Assembly: GCA_963580455.1 (NCBI GenBank) | Contig: OY756970.1 | Location: 62,001 to 126,000 of the forward strand | Reading direction: 5' to 3' | Length of the DNA: 64,000 nt | From: Euonymus europaeus | Lineage: Eukaryota; Streptophyta; Magnoliopsida; Celastrales; Celastraceae | In this document: piece after piece, positions 26,400 to 39,800 of the stretch | How positions within the stretch are numbered: position 1 is the first letter of the stretch | Layout of the letters: each line of letters opens with the position of its first letter | Made by a program: the position numbers and the translations under genes | Notes under the pieces: generated by a model | The model's input: only the letters and a program-made list of their open reading frames with translations | What the model was told of the DNA's origin: nothing | The model's database searches: none

Positions 26400-29300
26400 A
26401 TTCAGAACTCGGAGTCAACGGATATTCATAAAACCGTTTACGTAAAGAAACCAAATTTCGCGGCTAACTAGGTGAAACCAGACCTACTATCCACGAGTTC
26501 TGAAATCAAAATCCGAAATGCCAGGATTGTAGAGCTCGAAAAGTAGTGCGAAATCAAGCTAAAAATCTCCGAATTCAGAACTCGGAGTCAACGGATATTC
26601 ATAAAACCGTTTACGTAAAGAAACCACATTTCGCGGCTAACTAGGTGAAACGAGACCTACTAGCCACGAGTTCTGAAATCAAAATCCAAAATGCCAGGAT
26701 TGTAAAGCTCGAAAAGTTGTGCGAAATCAAGCTAAAAATCACCGAATTCAGAACTCGGAGTCAACGGATATTCATAAAACCGTTTACGTAAAGAAACCAC
26801 ATTTCGCGGTTAAGTAGGTGAAAGCAGACCTACTAGCCAAGAGTTCTGAAATCAAAATCCGAAACGCCAGCATTGTAGAGCTCGAAAAGTTGTGCGAAAT
26901 CAAGCTAAAAATCTCCGAATTCAGAACTCGGAGTCAACGGATATTCATAAAACCGTTTACGTAAAGAAACTACATTTCGCGGCTGACTAGGTGAAAGGAG
27001 ACCTACTAGCCACGAGTTCTGAAATCAAAATCTGAAATGCCAGGATTGTAGAGCTCGAAAAGTAGTGCGAAATCAAGCTAAAAATCTCCGAATTCAGAAC
27101 TCGGAGTCAACGGATATTCATAAAACCGTTTACGTAAAGAAACCACATTTCGCGGCTAACTAGGTGAAACGAGACCTACTATCCACGAGTTCTGAAATCA
27201 AAATCCAAAATTCCAGGATTGTAGAGCTCGAAAAGTAGTGCGAGATCAAGCTAAAAATCTCCGAATTCAGAACTCGGAGTCAACGGATATTCATAAAACC
27301 ATTTACGTAAAGAAACCACATTTCGCGGCTAACTAGGTGAAACGAGACCTACTAGCCACGAGTTCTGAAATCAAAATCCGAAATGCCAGGATTGTAGAGC
27401 TCGAAAAGTTGTGCGAAATCAAGCTAAAAATCTCCGAATTCAGAACTCGGAGTCAACGGATATTCATAAAACTGTTTACGTAAAGAAACCACATTTCGCG
27501 GCCAACTAGGTGAAACGAGACCTACTAGCCACGAGTTCTGAAATCAAAATCCGAAACGCCAGGATTGTAGAGCTCGAGTTGTGCGAAATCAAGCTAAAAA
27601 TCACCGAATTCAGAACTCGGAGTCAACGGATATTCATAAAACCGTTTACGTAAAGAAACCACATTTCGCGGCTAACTAGGTGAAACGAGACCTACTATCC
27701 ACGAGTTCTGAAATCAAAATCCGAAACGCCAGGATTGTAGAGCTCGAAAATTAGTGCGAAATCAAGCTAAAAATCTACGAATTCAGAACTCGGAGTCAAC
27801 GGATATTCATAAAACCGTTTACGTAAAGAAACCACATTTCGCGGCTAACTAGGTGAAAGGAGACCTACTATCCACGAGTTCTGAAATCAAAATCCGAAAC
27901 GCCGGGATTGTAGAGCTCGAAAAGTTGTACGAAATCAAGCTAAAAATCTCCGAATTCAGAACTCGGAGTCAACGGATATTCATAAAACCGTTTACGTAAA
28001 GAAACTACATTTCGCGGCTGACTAGGTGAAAGGAGACCTACTAGCCCCGAGTTCTGAAATCAAAATCCGAAATGCCAGGATTGTAGAGCTCGAAAAGTAG
28101 TGCGAAATCAAGCTAAAAATCTCCGAATTCAGAACTCGGAGTCAACGGATATTTATAAAACCGTTTACGTAAAGAAACCACATTTCGCGGCTAACTAGGT
28201 GAAACGAGACCTACTATCCACGAGTTCTGAAATCAAAATCCGAAATTCCAGGATTGTAGAGCTCGAAAAGTAGTGCGAGATCAAGCTAAAAATCTCCGAA
28301 TTCAGAACTCGGAGTCAACGGATATTCATAAAACCATTTACGTAAAGAAACCACATTTCGCGGCTAACTAGGTGAAACGAGACCTACTAGCCACGAGTTC
28401 TGAAATCAAAATCCGAAATGCCAGGATTGTAGAGCTCGAAAAGTTGTGCGAAATCAAGCTAAAAATCTCCGAATTCAGAACTCGGAGTCAACGGATATTC
28501 ATAAAACCGTTTACGTAAAGAAACCACATTTCGCGGCTAACTAGGTGAAACGAGACCTACTATCCACGAGTTCTGAAATCAAAATCCGAAACGCCAGGAT
28601 TGTAGAGCTCGAAAATTAGTGCGAAATCAAGCTAAAAATCTACGAATTCAGAACTCGGAGTCAACGGATATTCATAAAACCGTTTACGTAAAGAAACCAC
28701 ATTTCGCGGCTAACTAGGTGAAAGGAGACCTACTATCCACGAGTTCTGAAATCAAAATCCGAAATGCCAGGATTGTAGAGCTCGAAAAGTTGTACGAAAT
28801 CAAGCTAAAAATCTCCGAATTCAGAACTCGGAGTCAACGGATATTCATAAAACCGTTTACGTAAAGAAACTACATTTCGCGGCTGACTAGGTGAAAGGAG
28901 ACCTACTAGCCCCGAGTTCTGAAATAAAAATCCGAAATTCCAGGATTGTAGAGCTCGAAAAGTAGTGCGAAATCAAGCTAAAAATCTCCGAATTCAGAAC
29001 TCGGAGTCAACGGATATTCATAAAACCGTTTACGTAAAGAAACCAGATTTCGCGGCTAAGTAGGTTAAAGCAGACCTACTAGCCACGAGTTCTGAAATCA
29101 ATATCCGAAATGCCAGGATTGTAGAGCTCGAAAAGTTGTGCGAAATCAAGCTAAAAATCACCGAATTCAGAACTCGGAGTCAACGGATATTCATAAAACC
29201 GTTTACGTAAAGAAACCAAATTTCGCGGCTAACTAGGTGAAACCAGACCTACTATCCACGAGTTCTGAAATCAAAATCCGAAATGCCAGGATTGTAGAGC

Positions 29301-31140
29301 TCGAAAAGTAGTGCGAAATCAAGCTAAAAATCTCCGAATTCAGAACTCGGAGTCAACGGATATTCATAAAACCATTTACGTAAAGAAACCACATTTCGCG
29401 GCTAAGTAGGTGAAAGCAGACCTACTAGCCACGAGTTCTGAAATCAATATCCGAAATACCAGGATTGTAGAGCTCGAAAAGTTGTGCGAAATCAAGCTAA
29501 AAATCACCGAATTCAGAACTCGGAGTCAACGGATATTCATAAAACCGTTTACGTAAAGAAACCAAATTTCGCGGCTAACTAGGTGAAACCAGACCTACTA
29601 TCCACGAGTTCTGAAATCAAAATCCGAAATGCCAGGATTGTAGAGCTCGAAAAGTAGTGCGAAATCAAGCTAAAAATCTCCGAATTCAGAACTCGGAGTC
29701 AACGGATATTCATAAAACCGTTTACGTAAAGAAACCACATTTCGCGGCTAACTAGGTGAAACGAGACCTACTAGCTACGAGTTCTGAAATCAAAATCCAA
29801 AATGCCAGGATTGTAGAGCTCGAAAAGTTGTGCGAAATCAAGCTAAAAATCACCGAATTCAGAACTCGGAGTCAACGGATATTCATAAAACCGTTTACGT
29901 AAAGAAACCACATTTCGCGGTTAGGTAGGTGAAAGCAGACCTACTAGCCACGAGTTCTGAAATCAAAATCCGAAACGCCAGCATTGTAGAGCTCGAAAAG
30001 TTGTGCGAAATCAAGCTAAAAATCTCCGAATTCAGAACTCGGAGTCAACGGATATTCATAAAACCGTTTACGTAAAGAAACTACATTTCGCGGCTGACTA
30101 GGTGAAAGGAGACCTACTAGCCACGAGTTCTGAAATCAAAATCCGAAATTCCAGGATTGTAGAGCTCGAAAAGTAGTGCGAAATCAAGCTAAAAATCTCC
30201 GAATTCAGAACTCGGAGTCAACGGATATTCATAAAACCGTTTACGTAAAGAAACCACATTTCGCGGCTAACTAGGTGAAACGAGACCTACTATCCACGAG
30301 TTCTGAAATCAAAATCCAAAATTCCAGGATTGTAGAGCTCGAAAAGTAGTGCGAGATCAAGCTAAAAATCTCCGAATTCAGAACTCGGAGTCAACGGATA
30401 TTCATAAAACCATTTACGTAAAGAAACCACATTTCGAGGCTAACTAGGTGAAACGAGACCTACTAGCCACGAGTTCTGAAATCAAAATCCGAAATGCCAG
30501 GATTGTAGAGCTCGAAAAGTTGTGCGAAATCAAGCTAAAAATCTCCGAATTCAGAACTCGGAGTCAACGGATATTCATAAAACTGTTTACGTAAAGAAAC
30601 CACATTTCGCGGCTAACTAGGTGAAACGAGACCTACTAGCCATGAGTTCTGAAATCAAAATCCGAAACGCCAGGATTGTAGAGCTCGAAAAGTTGTGCGA
30701 AATCAAGCTAAAAATCACCGAATTCAGAACTCGGAGTCAACGGATATTCATAAAACCGTTTACGTAAAGAAACCACATTTCGCGGCTAACTAGGTGAAAC
30801 GAGACCTACTATCCACGAGTTCTGAAATCAAAATCCGAAACGCCAGGATTGTAGAGCTCGAAAATTAGTGCGAAATCAAGCTAAAAATCTACGAATTCAG
30901 AACTCGGAGTCAACGGATATTCATAAAACCGTTTACGTAAAGAAACCACATTTCGCGGCTAACTAGGTGAAAGGAGACCTACTATCCACGAGTTCTGAAA
31001 TCAAAATCCGAAACGCCAGGATTGTAGAGCTCGAAAAGTTGTACGAAATCAAGCTAAAAATCTCCGAATTCAGAACTCGGAGTCAACGGATATTCATAAA
31101 ACCGTTTACGTAAAGAAACTACATTTCGCGGCTGACTAGG
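26400..31140 (+). repeat. 18-mer-spaced duplication (3,111-3,114 bp)
   Basis: The stretch at about 26,400-28,030 matches about 29,511-31,140. The offset is 3,111 bp (18 x 173 minus 3) up to the 170-bp monomer at 27,510, and 3,114 bp after it. Shared marks are aaccaaatttcgcgg (near 26,450 and 29,561), ccaaaattccagg (27,205 and 30,316), gcgagatcaag and gttgtacgaaatc. Differences include ggttaagtagg against ggttaggtagg, gccaagag against gccacgag and gccggg against gccagg. The marker gcgagatcaag falls at 25,166, 27,242, 28,277 and 30,353, spaced 12, 6 and 12 monomers. The same 18-unit order therefore extends back to about 25 kb. Confidence 0.83.
27510..27679 (+). repeat. 170-bp monomer, three-base deletion
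   Basis: The unit reads gagctcgagttgtgcg where its neighbours read gagctcgaaaagttgtgcg, a loss of aaa from an A run, and it is the shortest unit in the window. The spacing from gtg at 27,510 to gtg at 27,680 is 170 bp. The duplicate copy near 30,680 retains the full A run, so the loss arose after, or outside, that duplication. Confidence 0.95.
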
Positions 31141-31979
31141 TGAAAGTAGACCTACTAGCCACGAGTTCTGAAATAAAAATCCGAAATGCCAGGATTGTAG
31201 AGCTCGAAAAGTAGTGCGAAATCAAGCTAAAAATCTCCGAATTCAGAACTCGGAGTCAACGGATATTCATAAAACCGTTTACGTAAAGAAACCACATTTC
31301 GCGGCTAAGTAGGTGAAACCAGACCTACTAGCCACGAGTTCTGAAATCAATATCCGAAATGCCAGGATTGTAGAGCTCGAAAAGTTGTGCGAAATCAAGC
31401 TAAAAATCACCGAATTCAGAACTCAGAGTCAACGGATATTCATAAAACCGTTTACGTAAAGAAACCAAATTTCGCGGCTAACTAGGTGAAACCAGACCTA
31501 CTATCCACGAGTTCTGAAATCAAAATCCGAAATGCCAGGATTGTAGAGCTCGAAAAGTAGTGCGAAATCAAGCTAAAAATCTCCGAATTCAGAACTCGGA
31601 GTCAACGGATATTCATAAAACCGTTTACGTAAAGAAACCACATTTCGCGGCTAACTAGGTGAAACGAGACCTACTAGCCACGAGTTCTGAAATCAAAATC
31701 CGAAATGCCAGGATTGTAGAGCTCGAAAAGTTGTGCGAAATCAAGCTAAAAATCTCCGAATTCAGAACTCGGAGTCAACGGATATTCATAAAACCGTTTA
31801 CGTAAAGAAACCACATTTCGCGGCTAACTAGGTGAAACGAGACCTACTAGCCACGAGTTCTGAAATCAAAATCCGAAACGCCAGGATTGTAGAGCTCGAA
31901 AAGTTGTGCGAAATCAAGCTAAAAATCACCGAATTCAGAACTCGGAGTCGACGGATATTCATAAAACCGTTTACGTAAA

Positions 31980-32080
31980 GAAACCACATTTCGCGGCTAA
32001 GTAGGTGAAAGCAGATCTACAAGCCTTGAGTTATGAAATAAAAATCCGAAACGCCAGGATTGTAGAGCTCGAAAAGTTGT
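31980..32080 (+). repeat. Divergent junction variant (agatctacaagccttgag)
   Basis: This unit carries gtgaaagcagatctacaag, then ccttgagttatgaaataaaa, and combines marks of the gtgatag/ccttgag subtype with aaataaaaatcc. A related form, gcagatctactagccttgag, recurs at about 40,835, 46,022, 47,578, 48,788, 50,170, 51,727 and 53,110. The 32.0-kb copy, with caag and gttatg, looks like a mutated or early member of that lineage. There is no sign of inserted foreign sequence. Confidence 0.7.
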
Positions 32081-32523
32081 GCGAAATCAAGCTAAAAATC
32101 ACCGAATTCAGAACTCGGAGTCAACGGATATTCATAAAACCGTTTACGTAAAGAAACCACATTTCGCGGCTAAGTAGGTGAAAGCAGACCTACTAGCCAC
32201 GAGTTCTGAAATCAAAATCCGAAACGCCAGGATTGTAGAGCTCGAAAAGTTGTGCGAAATAAAGCTAAAAATCACCGAATTCAGAACTCGGAGTCAACGG
32301 ATATTCATAAAACCGTTTACGTAAAGAAACCACATTTCGCGACTAACGAGGTGAAACGAGACCTACTATCCACGAGTTCTGAAATCAAAATCCGAAACGC
32401 CAGGATTGTAGAGCTCGAAAAGTAGTGCGAAATCAAGCTAAAAATCTCCGAATTCAGAACTCGGAGTCAACGGATATTCATAAAACCGTTTACGTAAAGA
32501 AACCACATTTTGCGGCTAACTAG

Positions 32524-32695
32524 GTGAATGAGACCTACTAGCCACGAGTTCTGAAATAAAAATCCGAAACGCCAGGATTGTAGAGCTCGAAAAGTAGTGC
32601 GAAATCAAGCTAAAAATCTCCGAATTCAGAACTCGGAGTCAACGGATATTCATAAAACCGTTTACGTAAAGAAACTACATTTCGCGGCTGACTAG
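32524..32695 (+). repeat. 172-bp monomer of the gtgaatgag subtype (first of eight)
   Basis: gtgaatgagacc replaces gtgaaacgagacc, one base shorter. Starts of all eight members: 32,524, 40,481, 45,669, 47,225, 48,435, 49,818, 51,374 and 52,757. Each is followed by agccacgag, aaataaaaatcc and then actacatttcgcggctgac (ctgac or cttac). The shared linked changes show one origin followed by spread within HORs. The members from 45,669 on are spaced 9, 7, 8, 9 and 8 monomers apart, so the deletion is a good tracer of the duplications. Confidence 0.93.
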
Positions 32696-33624
32696 GTGAA
32701 AGGAGACCTACTAGCCACGAGTTCTGAAATCAAAATCCGAAATGCCAGGATTGCAGAGCTCGAAAAGTAGTGCGAAATCAAGCTAAAAATCTCCGAATTC
32801 AGAACTCGGAGTCAACGGATATTCATAAAACCGTTTACGTAAAGAAACCACATTTCGCGGCTAAGTAGGTGAAAGCAGACCTACTAGCTACGAGTTCTGA
32901 AATCAATATCCGAAAGGCCAGGATTGTAGAGCTCGAAAAGTTGTGCGAAATCAAGCTAAAAATCACCGAATTCAGAATTCGGAGTCAACGGATATTCATA
33001 AAACCGTTTACGTAAAGAAACCACATTTCGCGGCAAACTAGGTGAAACGAGACCTACTATCCACGAGTTCTGAAATCAAAATCCGAAACGCCAGGATTGT
33101 AGAGCACGAAAAGTAGTGCGAAATCAAGCTAAAAATCTCCGAATTCAGAACTCGGAGTCAACGGATATTCATAAAACCGTTTACGTAAAGAAACCACATT
33201 TTGCGGCCAACTAGGTGAAACGAGACCTACTGGCCACGAGTTCTGAAATCAAAATCCGAAATGCCAGGATTGTAGAGCTCGAAAAGTTGTGCGAAATCAA
33301 GCTAAAAATCTCCGAATTCAGAACTCGGAGTCAACGGATATTCATAAAACCGTTTACGTAAAGAAACCACATTTCGCGGCTAACTAGGTGAAAGCAGACC
33401 TACTAGCCACGAGTTCTGAAATCAAAATCCGAAACGCCAGGATTGTAGAGCTCGAAAAGTTGTGCGAAATCAAGCTAAAAATCACCGAATTCAGAACTCG
33501 GAGTCAACGGATATTCATAAAACCGTTTACGTAAAGAAACCACATTTCGCGGCTAACTAGGTGAAACGAGACCTACTATCCACGAGTTCTGAAATCAAAA
33601 TCCGAAACGCCAGGATTGTAGAGC

Positions 33625-36600
33625 CCGAAAAGTAGTGCGAAATCAAGCTAAAAATCTCCGAATTCAGAACTCGGAGTCAACGGATATTCATAAAACCGTT
33701 TACGTAAAGAAACCACATTTCGCGGCTAACTAGGTGAAACGAGACCTACTATCCACGAGTTCTGAAATCAAAATCCGAAACGCCAGGATTGTAGAGCTCG
33801 AAAAGTAGTACGAAATCAAGCTAAAAATCACCGAATTCAGAACTCGGAGTCAACGGATATTCATAAAACCGTTTACGTAAAGAAACTACATTTCACGGCT
33901 GACTAGGTGAAAGGAGACCTACTAGCCACGAGTTCTGAAATCAAAATCCGAAATGCCAGGATTGTAGAGCTCGAAAAGTAGTGCGAAATCAAGCTAAAAA
34001 TCTCCGAATTCAGAACTCGGAGTCAACGGATATTAATAAAACCGTTTACGTAAAGAAACCACATTTCGCGGCTAAGTAGGTGAAAGCAGACCTACTAGCC
34101 ACGAGTTCTGAAATCAATATCCAAAATGCCAGGATTGTAGAGCTCGAAAAGTTGTGCGAAATCAAGCTAAAAATCACCGAATTCAGAATTCGTAGTCAAC
34201 GGATATTCATAAAACTGTTTACGTAAAGAAACCACATTTCGCGGCTAACTAGGTGAAACGAGACCTACTATCCACGAGTTCTGAAATCAAAATCCGAAAT
34301 GCCAGGATTGTAGAGCTCGAAAAGTAGTGCGAAATCAAGCTAAAAATCTCCGAATTCAGAACTCGGAGTCAACGGATATTCATAAAACCGTTTACGTAAA
34401 GAAACCATATTTCGCGGCTAACTAGGTGAAACGAGACCTACTAGCCACGAGTTCTGAAATCAAAATCCGAAATGCCAGGATTGTAGAGCTCGAAAAGTTG
34501 TGCGAAATCAAGCTAAAAATCTCCGAATTCAGAACTCGGAGTCAACGGATATTCATAAAACCGTTTACGTAAAGAAACCACATTTCGCGGCTAACTAGGT
34601 GAAACGAGACCTACTAGCCACGAGTTCTGAAATCAAAATCCGAAACGCCAGGATTGTAGAGCTCGAAAAGTTGTGCGAAATCAAGCTAAAAATCACCGAA
34701 TTCAGAACTCAGAGTCAACGGATATTCATAAAACCGTTTACGTAAAGAAACCACATTTCGCGGCTAAGTAGGTGATAGAAGACCTACTAGTCTTGAGTTC
34801 TGAAATCAAAATCCGAAACGCCAGGATTGTAGAGCTCAAAAAGTTGTGCGAAATCAAGCTAAAAATCACCGAATTCAGAACTCGGAGTCAACGGATATTC
34901 ATAAAACCGTTTACGTAAAGAAACCACATTTCGCGGCTAAGTAGGTGAAAGCAGACCTACTAGCCACGAGTTCTGAAATCAAAATCCGAAATGCCAGGAT
35001 TGTAGAGATCGAAAAGTTGTGCGAAATCAAGCTAAAAATCACCGAATTCAGAACTCGGAGTCAACGGATATTCATAAAACCGTTTACGTAAAGAAACCAC
35101 ATTTCGCGGCTAACTAGGTGAAACGAGACCTACTATCCACGAGTTCTGAAATCAAAATCCGAAACGCCAGGATTGTAGAGCTCGAAAAGTAGTGCGAAAT
35201 CAAGCTAAAAATCTCCGAATTCAGAACTCGGAGTCAACGGATATTCATAAAACCGTTTACGTAAAGAAACCACATTTCGCGGCTAACTAGGTGAAACGAG
35301 ACCTACTATCCACGAGTTCTGAAATCAAAATCCGAAACGCCAGGATTGTAGAGCTCGAAAAGTAGTACGAAATCAAGCTAAAAATCACCGAATTCAGAAC
35401 TCGGAGTCAACGGATATTCATAAAACCGTTTACGTAAAGAAACTACATTTCACGGCTGACTAGGTGAAAGGAGACCTACTAGCCACGAGTTCTGAAATCA
35501 AAATCCGAAATGCCAGGATTGTAGAGCTCGAAAAGTAGTGCGAAATCAAGCTAAAAATCTCCGAATTCAGAACTCGGAGTCAACGGATATTAATAAAACC
35601 GTTTACGTAAAGAAACCACATTTCGCGGCTAAGTAGGTGAAAGCAGACCTACTAGCCACGAGTTCTGAAATCAATATCCAAAATGCCAGGATTGTAGAGC
35701 TCGAAAAGTTGTGCGAAATCAAGCTAAAAATCACCGAATTCAGAATTCGTAGTCAACGGATATTCATAAAACTGTTTACGTAAAGAAACCACATTTCGCG
35801 GCTAACTAGGTGAAACGAGACCTACTATCCACGAGTTCTGAAATCAAAATCCGAAATGCCAGGATTGTAGAGCTCGAAAAGTAGTGCGAAATCAAGCTAA
35901 AAATCTCCGAATTCAGAACTCGGAGTCAACGGATATTCATAAAACCGTTTACGTAAAGAAACCATATTTCGCGGCTAACTAGGTGAAACGAGACCTACTA
36001 GCCACGAGTTCTGAAATCAAAATCCGAAATGCCAGGATTGTAGAGCTCGAAAAGTTGTGCGAAATCAAGCTAAAAATCTCCGAATTCAGAACTCGGAGTC
36101 AACGGATATTCATAAAACCGTTTACGTAAAGAAACCACATTTCGCGGCTAACTAGGTGAAACGAGACCTACTAGCCACGAGTTCTGAAATCAAAATCCGA
36201 AACGCCAGGATTGTAGAGCTCGAAAAGTTGTGCGAAATCAAGCTAAAAATCACCGAATTCAGAACTCAGAGTCAACGGATATTCATAAAACCGTTTACGT
36301 AAAGAAACCACATTTCGCGGCTAAGTAGGTGATAGAAGACCTACTAGTCTTGAGTTCTGAAATCAAAATCCGAAACGCCAGGATTGTAGAGCTCAAAAAG
36401 TTGTGCGAAATCAAGCTAAAAATCACCGAATTCAGAACTCGGAGTCAACGGATATTCATAAAACCGTTTACGTAAAGAAACCACATTTCGCGGCTAAGTA
36501 GGTGAAAGCAGACCTACTAGCCACGAGTTCTGAAATCAAAATCCGAAATGCCAGGATTGTAGAGATCGAAAAGTTGTGCGAAATCAAGCTAAAAATCACC

Positions 36601-36884
36601 GAATTCAGAACTCGGAGTCAACGGATATTCATAAAACCGTTTACGTAAAGAAACCACATTTCGCGGCTAACTAGGTGAAACGAGACCTACTATCCACGAG
36701 TTCTGAAATCAAAATCCGAAACGCCAGGATTGTAGAGCTCGAAAAGTAGTGCGAAATCAAGCTAAAAATCTCCGAATTCAGAACTCGGAGTCAACGGATA
36801 TTCATAAAACCGTTTACGTAAAGAAACCACATTTCGCGGCTAACTAGGTGAAACGAGACCTACTATCCACGAGTTCTGAAATCA
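33625..36884 (+). repeat. 9-mer higher-order repeat, 1,557 bp, apparently identical tandem copies
   Basis: 33,625-35,327 and 35,182-36,884 align at an offset of 1,557 bp (9 x 173), overlapping because the repeat is tandem. Rare variants match at every check: tttcacggctgac (near 33,891 and 35,448), tattaataaaacc (34,031 and 35,588), gaattcgtagtc (near 34,187 and 35,744), accatatttcgc, actcagagtc, gtgatagaagacc with agtcttgag (34,772 and 36,329) and gtagagatcg. I saw no difference between the copies by eye. The match starts after gagcccg against gagctcg at 33,624, and stops at atcataatcc near 36,884. Confidence 0.92.
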
Positions 36885-39800
36885 TAATCCGAAATGCCAG
36901 GATTGTAGAGCTCAAAAAGTTGTGCGAAATCAAGCTAAAAATCACCGAATTCAGAACTCGGAGTCAACGGATATTCATAAAACCGTTTACGTAAAGAAAC
37001 CACATTTCGCGGCTAAGTAGGTGAAAGCAGACCTACTAGCCACGAGTTCTGAAATCAAAATCCGAAATGCCAGGATTGTAGAGCTCAAAAAGTTGTGCGA
37101 AATCAAGCTAAAAATCACCGAATTCAGAACTCGGAGTCAACGGATATTCATAAAACCGTTTACGTAAAGAAACCACATTTCGCGGCTAACTAGGTGAAAC
37201 GAGACCTACTATCCACGAGTTCTGAAATCAAAATCCGAAACGCCAGGATTGTAGAGCTCGAAAAGTAGTGCGAAATCAAGCTAAAAATCTCCGAATTCAG
37301 AACTCGGAGTCAACGGATATTCATAAAACCGTTTACGTAAAGAAACTACATTTCGCGGCTGACTAGGTGAAAGGAGACCTACTAGCCACGAGTTCTGAAA
37401 TCAAAATCCGAAATTCCAGGATTGCAGAGCTCGAAAAGTAGTGCGAAATCAAGCTAAAAATCTCCGAATTCAGAACTCGGAGTCAACGGATATTCATAAA
37501 ACCGTTTACGTAAAGAAACCACATTTCGCGGCTAAGTAGGTGAAAGCAGACCTACTAGCCACGAGTTCTGAAATCAATATCCGAAAGGCCAGGATTGTAG
37601 AGCTCGAAAAGTTGTGCGAAATCAAGCTAAAAATCACCGAATTCAGAATTTGGAGTCAACGGATATTCATAAAACCGTTTACGTAAAGAAACCACATTTC
37701 GCGGCTAACTTGGTGAAACGAGACCTACTATCCACGAGTTCTGAAATCAAAATCCGAAACGCCAGGATTGTAGAGCACGAAAAGTAGTGCGAAATCAAGC
37801 TAAAAATCTCCCAATTCAGAACTCGGAGTCAACGGATATTCATAAAACCGTTTACGTAAAGAAACCACATTTTGCGGCCAACTAGGTGAAACGAGACCTA
37901 CTGGCCACGAGTTCTGAAATCAAAATCCGAAATGCCAGGATTGTAGAGCACGAAAAGTTGTGCGAAATCAAGCTAAAAATCACCGAATTCAGAACTCGGA
38001 GTCAACGGATATTCATAAAACCGTTTACGTAAAGAAACCACATTTCGCGGCTAACTAGGTGAAAGCAGACCTACTAGCCACGAGTTCTGAAATCAAAATC
38101 CGAAACGCCAGGATTGTAGAGCTCAAAAAGTTGTGCGAAATCAAGCTAAAAATCACCGAATTCAGAACTCGGAGTCAACGGATATTCATAAAACCGTTTA
38201 CGTAAAGAAACCACATTTCGCGGCTAACTAGGTGAAACGAGACCTACTATCCACGAGTTCTGAAATCAAAATCCGAAACGCCAGGATTGTAGAGCTCGAA
38301 AAGTAGTGCGAAATCAAGCTAAAAATCTCCGAATTCAGAACTCGGAGTCAACGGATATTCATAAAACCGTTTACGTAAAGAAACCACATTTCGCGACTAA
38401 CTAGGTGAAACGAGACCTACTATCCACGAGTTCTGAAATCAAAATCCGAAACGCCAGGATTGTAGAGCTCGAAAAGTAGTACGAAATCAAGCTAAAAATC
38501 ACCGAATTCAGAACTCGGAGTCAACGGATATTCATAAAACCGTTTACGTAAAGAAACTACATTTCACGGCTGACTAGGTGAAAGGAGACCTACTAGCCAC
38601 GAGTTCTGAAATCAAAATCCGAAATGCCAGGATTGTAGAGCTCGAAAAGTAGTGCGAAATCAAGCTAAAAATCACCGAATTCAGAACTCGGAGTCAACGG
38701 ATATTCATAAAACCGTTTACGTAAAGAAACCACATTTCGCGGCTAACTAGGTGAAACGAGACCTACTATCCACGAGTTCTGAAATCAAAATCCGAAACGC
38801 CAGGATTGTAGAGCTCGAAAAGTAGTGCGAAATCAAGCTAAAAATCTCCGAATTCAGAACTCGGAGTCAACGGATATTCATAAAACCGTTTACGTAAAGA
38901 AACCACATTTCGCGGCTAACTAGGTGAAACGAGACCTACTATCCACGAGTTCTGAAATCATAATCCGAAACGCCAGGATTGTAGAGCTCGAAAAGTAGTG
39001 CGAAATCAAGCTAAAAATCTCCGAATTCAGAACTCGGAGTCAACGGATATTCATAAAACCGTTTACGTAAAGAAACCACATTTCGCGGCTAAGTAGGTGA
39101 AAGCAGACCTACTAGCCACGAGTTCTGAAATCAAAATCCGAAATGCCAGGATTGTAGAGATCGAAAAGTTGTGCGAAATCAAGCTAAAAATCACCGAATT
39201 CAGAACTCGGAGTCAACGGATATTCATAAAACCGTTTACGTAAAGAAACCACATTTCGCGGCTAACTAGGTGAAACGAGACCTACTATCCACGAGTTCTG
39301 AAATCAAAATCCGAAACGCCAGGATTGTAGAGCTCGAAAAGTAGTGCGAAATCAAGCTAAAAATCTCCGAATTCAGAACTCGGAGTCAACGGATATTCAT
39401 AAAACCGTTTACGTAAAGAAACCACATTTCGCGGCTAACTAGGTGAAACGAGACCTACTATCCACGAGTTCTGAAATCATAATCCGAAATGCCAGGATTG
39501 TAGAGCTCGAAAAATAGTGCGAAATCAAGCTAAAAATCTCCGAATTCAGAACTCGGAGTCAACGGATATTCATAAAACCGTTTACGTAAAGAAACCACAT
39601 TTCGCGGCTAACTAGGTGAAACGAGACCTACTAGCCACGAGTTCTGAAATCAAAATCCGAAATGCCAGGATTGTAGAGCTCGAAAAGTTGTGCGAAATCA
39701 AGCTAAAAATCTCCGAATTCAGAACTCGGAGTCAACGGATATTCATAAAACCGTTTACGTAAAGAAACCACATTTCGCGGCTAACTAGGTGAAACAAGAC

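Noticed and set aside
31980..32080. Possible inserted element at the divergent unit near 32.0 kb
   Set aside because: The unit keeps exact 173-bp phase, and its changes are substitutions shared with later gcagatctac units. There is no target-site duplication or extra sequence.
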